Of a stretch of 64,000 nt of DNA, positions 62,201 to 64,000 are shown in pieces. The stretch covers positions 248,001-312,000 of the forward strand of contig WION01000027.1 in assembly GCA_015039365.1 (NCBI GenBank). The letters are read 5' to 3'. The DNA comes from Amanita rubescens. Its lineage: Eukaryota; Basidiomycota; Agaricomycetes; Agaricales; Amanitaceae. The notes below the pieces were generated by a model. The model did not search any database. It was not told the DNA's origin and saw only the letters and a program-made list of their open reading frames with translations. Each line of letters begins with the position of its first letter. The stretch's first letter is position 1. The translations under genes were made by a program, and so were the position numbers.

Positions 62201-63962
62201 TCAGACTGCATTGTAAAGAAGAAAAATGCAGTGTCTGAGTCACTCACTTCCTGTTGGTCATGGGATAAGATGCCACAATGAGACTCCATTGTAAAGAAAA
62301 AGCAGTATGACTCACTTCCTGTTGGTCATTGGATGAAATGCAATGAGACTGATAAAGAAAAATGCATTGTCACTCACATACTGTTGGTCATGGGATGAAA
62401 TGCAATGAGATTGCATTGTAAAGAAAAAAATGCAATGTCACTCACAAACTGTTGGGTCATGAGATGAAACACAATGAGAATGCATAGTAAAGAAAACAAA
62501 TTTAGTGTCACTTGCTTCCTTTTAAGGTATGACATAATCAGTTTGTCAGGCTGCACCAAGTGCTTCAGCATACACTCACTGTTTGACAGGAAAATGAATT
62601 AATCAGTTTGATTAGCCAGAAGGCAGCAACACAAACTCCCTGTTGTTAAGATAACAACATCTGGTATAATCCAATAAATAATGAAATTGCTCACTCTTTG
62701 TTGTTTTGCATATGTTGGGACAGCATTCAGAAAACAGACATGTAATATCACTCACTTCCTGTTGGTCATTGATGGACTGTCATTAAGGCACAAGTAGCAC
62801 TTCCACTCACTGCCTGCCAAGCATGCAATACTGAGACAATCATTGCAGATGTATATGCAATTCCACTCACTCCCTGTGACATATTGAGATGACTTTCCCA
62901 CACAAAAAGAGATACAGTGCAACTTACAGCCTGTTGGCCACAGGTTGTGACAGGATTATACTCTTTGGCACAGTGAATGCATTGTTGCTCACAATCTGTA
63001 AGCCATCAGATGATTGAGATGTAAGAGGACAAGATCACATACTTCCTATTAGTGAAAGAACATGGTGACACTTCTTGCAATTGGGAATATTTCATCACTT
63101 ACATCCTGTATCATGATACAGGAGATGCATTACAAGTGACTTCTTGGCCAAAGAGAGTTACCACTCACTGCCTATTGATTATAGCATGAGATACAATTTT
63201 AATTGCCTCAGATAAGAGTTTAAATTACTTTCTGTTTATCAGATGGTATAATTAAATTATCACAAAAGTGCACTATCACTTACATGCTATTGCCTATTGT
63301 AATATTTCCTGGATATATAAGTAGCATCACTCACAAACTATTAGTTGTGAAGTCAATACTGATTAAAGATCAATTGAAATCACTTGCCCACTGTTGTTAA
63401 AGGCATCAGATTTACTGCAAGAAGTCGTAGGGTTACTCACATCAATGTCATTTTGTTGCTTGATACAACATTGTCTCAGGAATTATGAAACATAATTGGC
63501 AAATTCAAGTCAACATACATCATCCTTATTTGTTTAGTCAAGGCAATCATGAAAGAAAAAAATTGTGATACTCACATCAACCTTGAATTTCAAATAATAC
63601 ATAATTGCTGGCACTTCACTTCTTTTAAAAACATGCTTACCTCTCTGGCAATCTAGTTTCAACTTAGACTTTAGTGTATGTGAGCCTTGTTTGTACTTAC
63701 CCAGTAATGTGGAAATTTGCTCAGTACTATGATAAAGGCAGATTCCAATGAGGCTTCCTCTCGTTCCAAGACATGTCTAGACACTCAACATTTTATAAAA
63801 GAAACCCAATTTAGTGTGATACTCACTCAAGTCCAGATTTAACACAAAGGTCAAGATTGTTCATTTGTGTTGAAACAAACAGTTCTTGTAGACTGGCATC
63901 ATCAATCACATAGGCTGTCTTCTCACTCAATTCAGGACAGTCATTTTCTGGTTTATCCATAT
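59254..63962 (-). CDS. Micro-exon gene, about 66 exons, predicted 207 aa
   Basis: The first coding exon in view, 63827-63960, starts ATG (MDKPENDCPELSEKTAYVID) after TACTAG|AT. Exons 63701-63726 (26 nt), 63641-63644 (4), 63576-63581 (6), 63519-63524 (6) and 63441-63458 (18) follow. Then come 56 three-nt exons between 63390 and 59544 (for example TGG 63388, GAA 62516, TAT 61859, AAA 60043), plus 60630-60636 (7), 59785-59789 (5) and 59628-59632 (5). The terminal exon is 59254-59492 (AMAIIAKLSFWIGKPAKKS to FIYELIAQI, stop). Introns are about 40-110 nt, GT-AG, with GC donors before 63388 and 62516 exons' downstream introns. Spliced in order the total is 624 nt, open throughout, with phase preserved. 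The product is Met/Lys/Asp-rich and probably helical (MKNMNMKHMLDMDLDLIKK), with a basic C-terminal half. No family is recognised. An upstream exon beyond the window is possible. Confidence 0.7.
59535..63395 (-). repeat. Tandem array of (intron + 3 nt exon) units
   Basis: Units of 46-85 bp carry, on the minus strand, a polypurine/pyrimidine intron body with CATTTCATCCCATGACCAACAG-like ends, then NNN, then GTGAGTGACACTGCAT-like starts. The core 60850-62520 is most regular and the flanks are more diverged. The three bases between AG and GT vary (18 kinds among 56), while AG and GTRAG are kept even in strongly diverged units. The 3 nt cores start at 63388, 63335, 63284, 63229, 63169, 63103, 63043, 62993, 62928, 62871, 62811, 62756, 62637, 62516, 62446, 62378, 62316, 62248, 62172, 62104, 62044, 61978, 61927, 61859, 61797, 61737, 61666, 61599, 61541, 61473, 61406, 61351, 61284, 61214, 61148, 61083, 61024, 60967, 60903, 60846, 60762, 60704, 60576, 60517, 60466, 60404, 60338, 60274, 60225, 60160, 60101, 60043, 59988, 59886, 59727, 59544. 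Confidence 0.85.
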
Positions 63963-64000
63963 CTAGTAAAATATGGTATCTTTGTTGAAGCAGGAAATAG

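Noticed and set aside
61855..62571. Short minus-strand ORFs (82 and 65 codons) inside the micro-exon array
   Set aside because: They are read-through of intron bodies of the repeat units and are not conserved from unit to unit.
59535..63395. CRISPR array or plain satellite
   Set aside because: CRISPR: units lack constant repeats with long unique spacers and the organism is eukaryotic. Plain satellite: the splice borders are conserved, the variable part is exactly 3 nt, and the spliced frame joins two coding exons.

Overview
The window looks like nuclear DNA of a basidiomycete fungus, most likely an agaricomycete. The evidence is introns of about 48-60 nt with GT/GC-AG borders, F-box/LRR remnants, a NACHT-WD40 (NWD) STAND gene, Crinkler (CRN) genes with their usual GQPGIGKS NTPase module, a basidiomycete-type plasma-membrane H+-ATPase, and many decayed duplicates. 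It is an accessory, repeat-rich region. The species cannot be named from sequence alone.

Layout. 0.5-3.5 kb: decayed PRP43 (DEAH RNA helicase) gene; a second 5' fragment lies at 21.5-22.4 kb. 4-9.7 kb: F-box/LRR remnants, one apparently split by a 1 kb inverted-repeat insertion, plus small hypothetical genes. 9.7-16.2 kb: repeats, including a 1,882 bp TIR element with a perfect 6 bp target duplication, minisatellites and tRNA-like SINE heads. 16.2-21.2 kb (minus): NWD gene with 14 near-identical 126 bp WD40 units. 22.5-25.8 kb: APH-like kinase pseudogene and coding scraps. 26.0-28.6 kb (minus): protein-kinase-like gene. 28.7-37.1 kb (plus): an intact 12-exon gene for a 2,589-residue sacsin-like protein with two Hsp90-type ATPase modules and a C-terminal BTB domain. 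38-58 kb: three CRN-family genes on the minus strand. Two of them are head-to-head with decayed PMA1 H+-ATPase copies. CRN1 is interrupted by a 2.97 kb TIR-bounded insertion that carries an HSP70 fragment. Between them lie a nuclease-like remnant and a 2OG dioxygenase-like gene.

58.5-64 kb is AT-rich and looks like degenerate satellite DNA. On the minus strand it reads as one gene built from micro-exons. About 60 units of 50-70 bp each carry a 3' splice site, a short exon (56 are exactly 3 nt) and a 5' splice site, usually AG|NNN|GTGAGT. The triplet varies (18 kinds) while the flanking splice signals are conserved. Reading every unit joins a 134 nt first coding exon to a 239 nt terminal exon in one open frame (624 nt including stop, 207 residues). 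The odd 4, 7, 5 and 5 nt exons are exactly what is needed to keep the frame. This is the most unusual object in the window.

As a whole, the region combines STAND/NWD, CRN, kinase-like and sacsin-like accessory genes (families linked to non-self recognition, inter-organism conflict or proteostasis) with segmental duplication, domain shuffling and transposon insertion.
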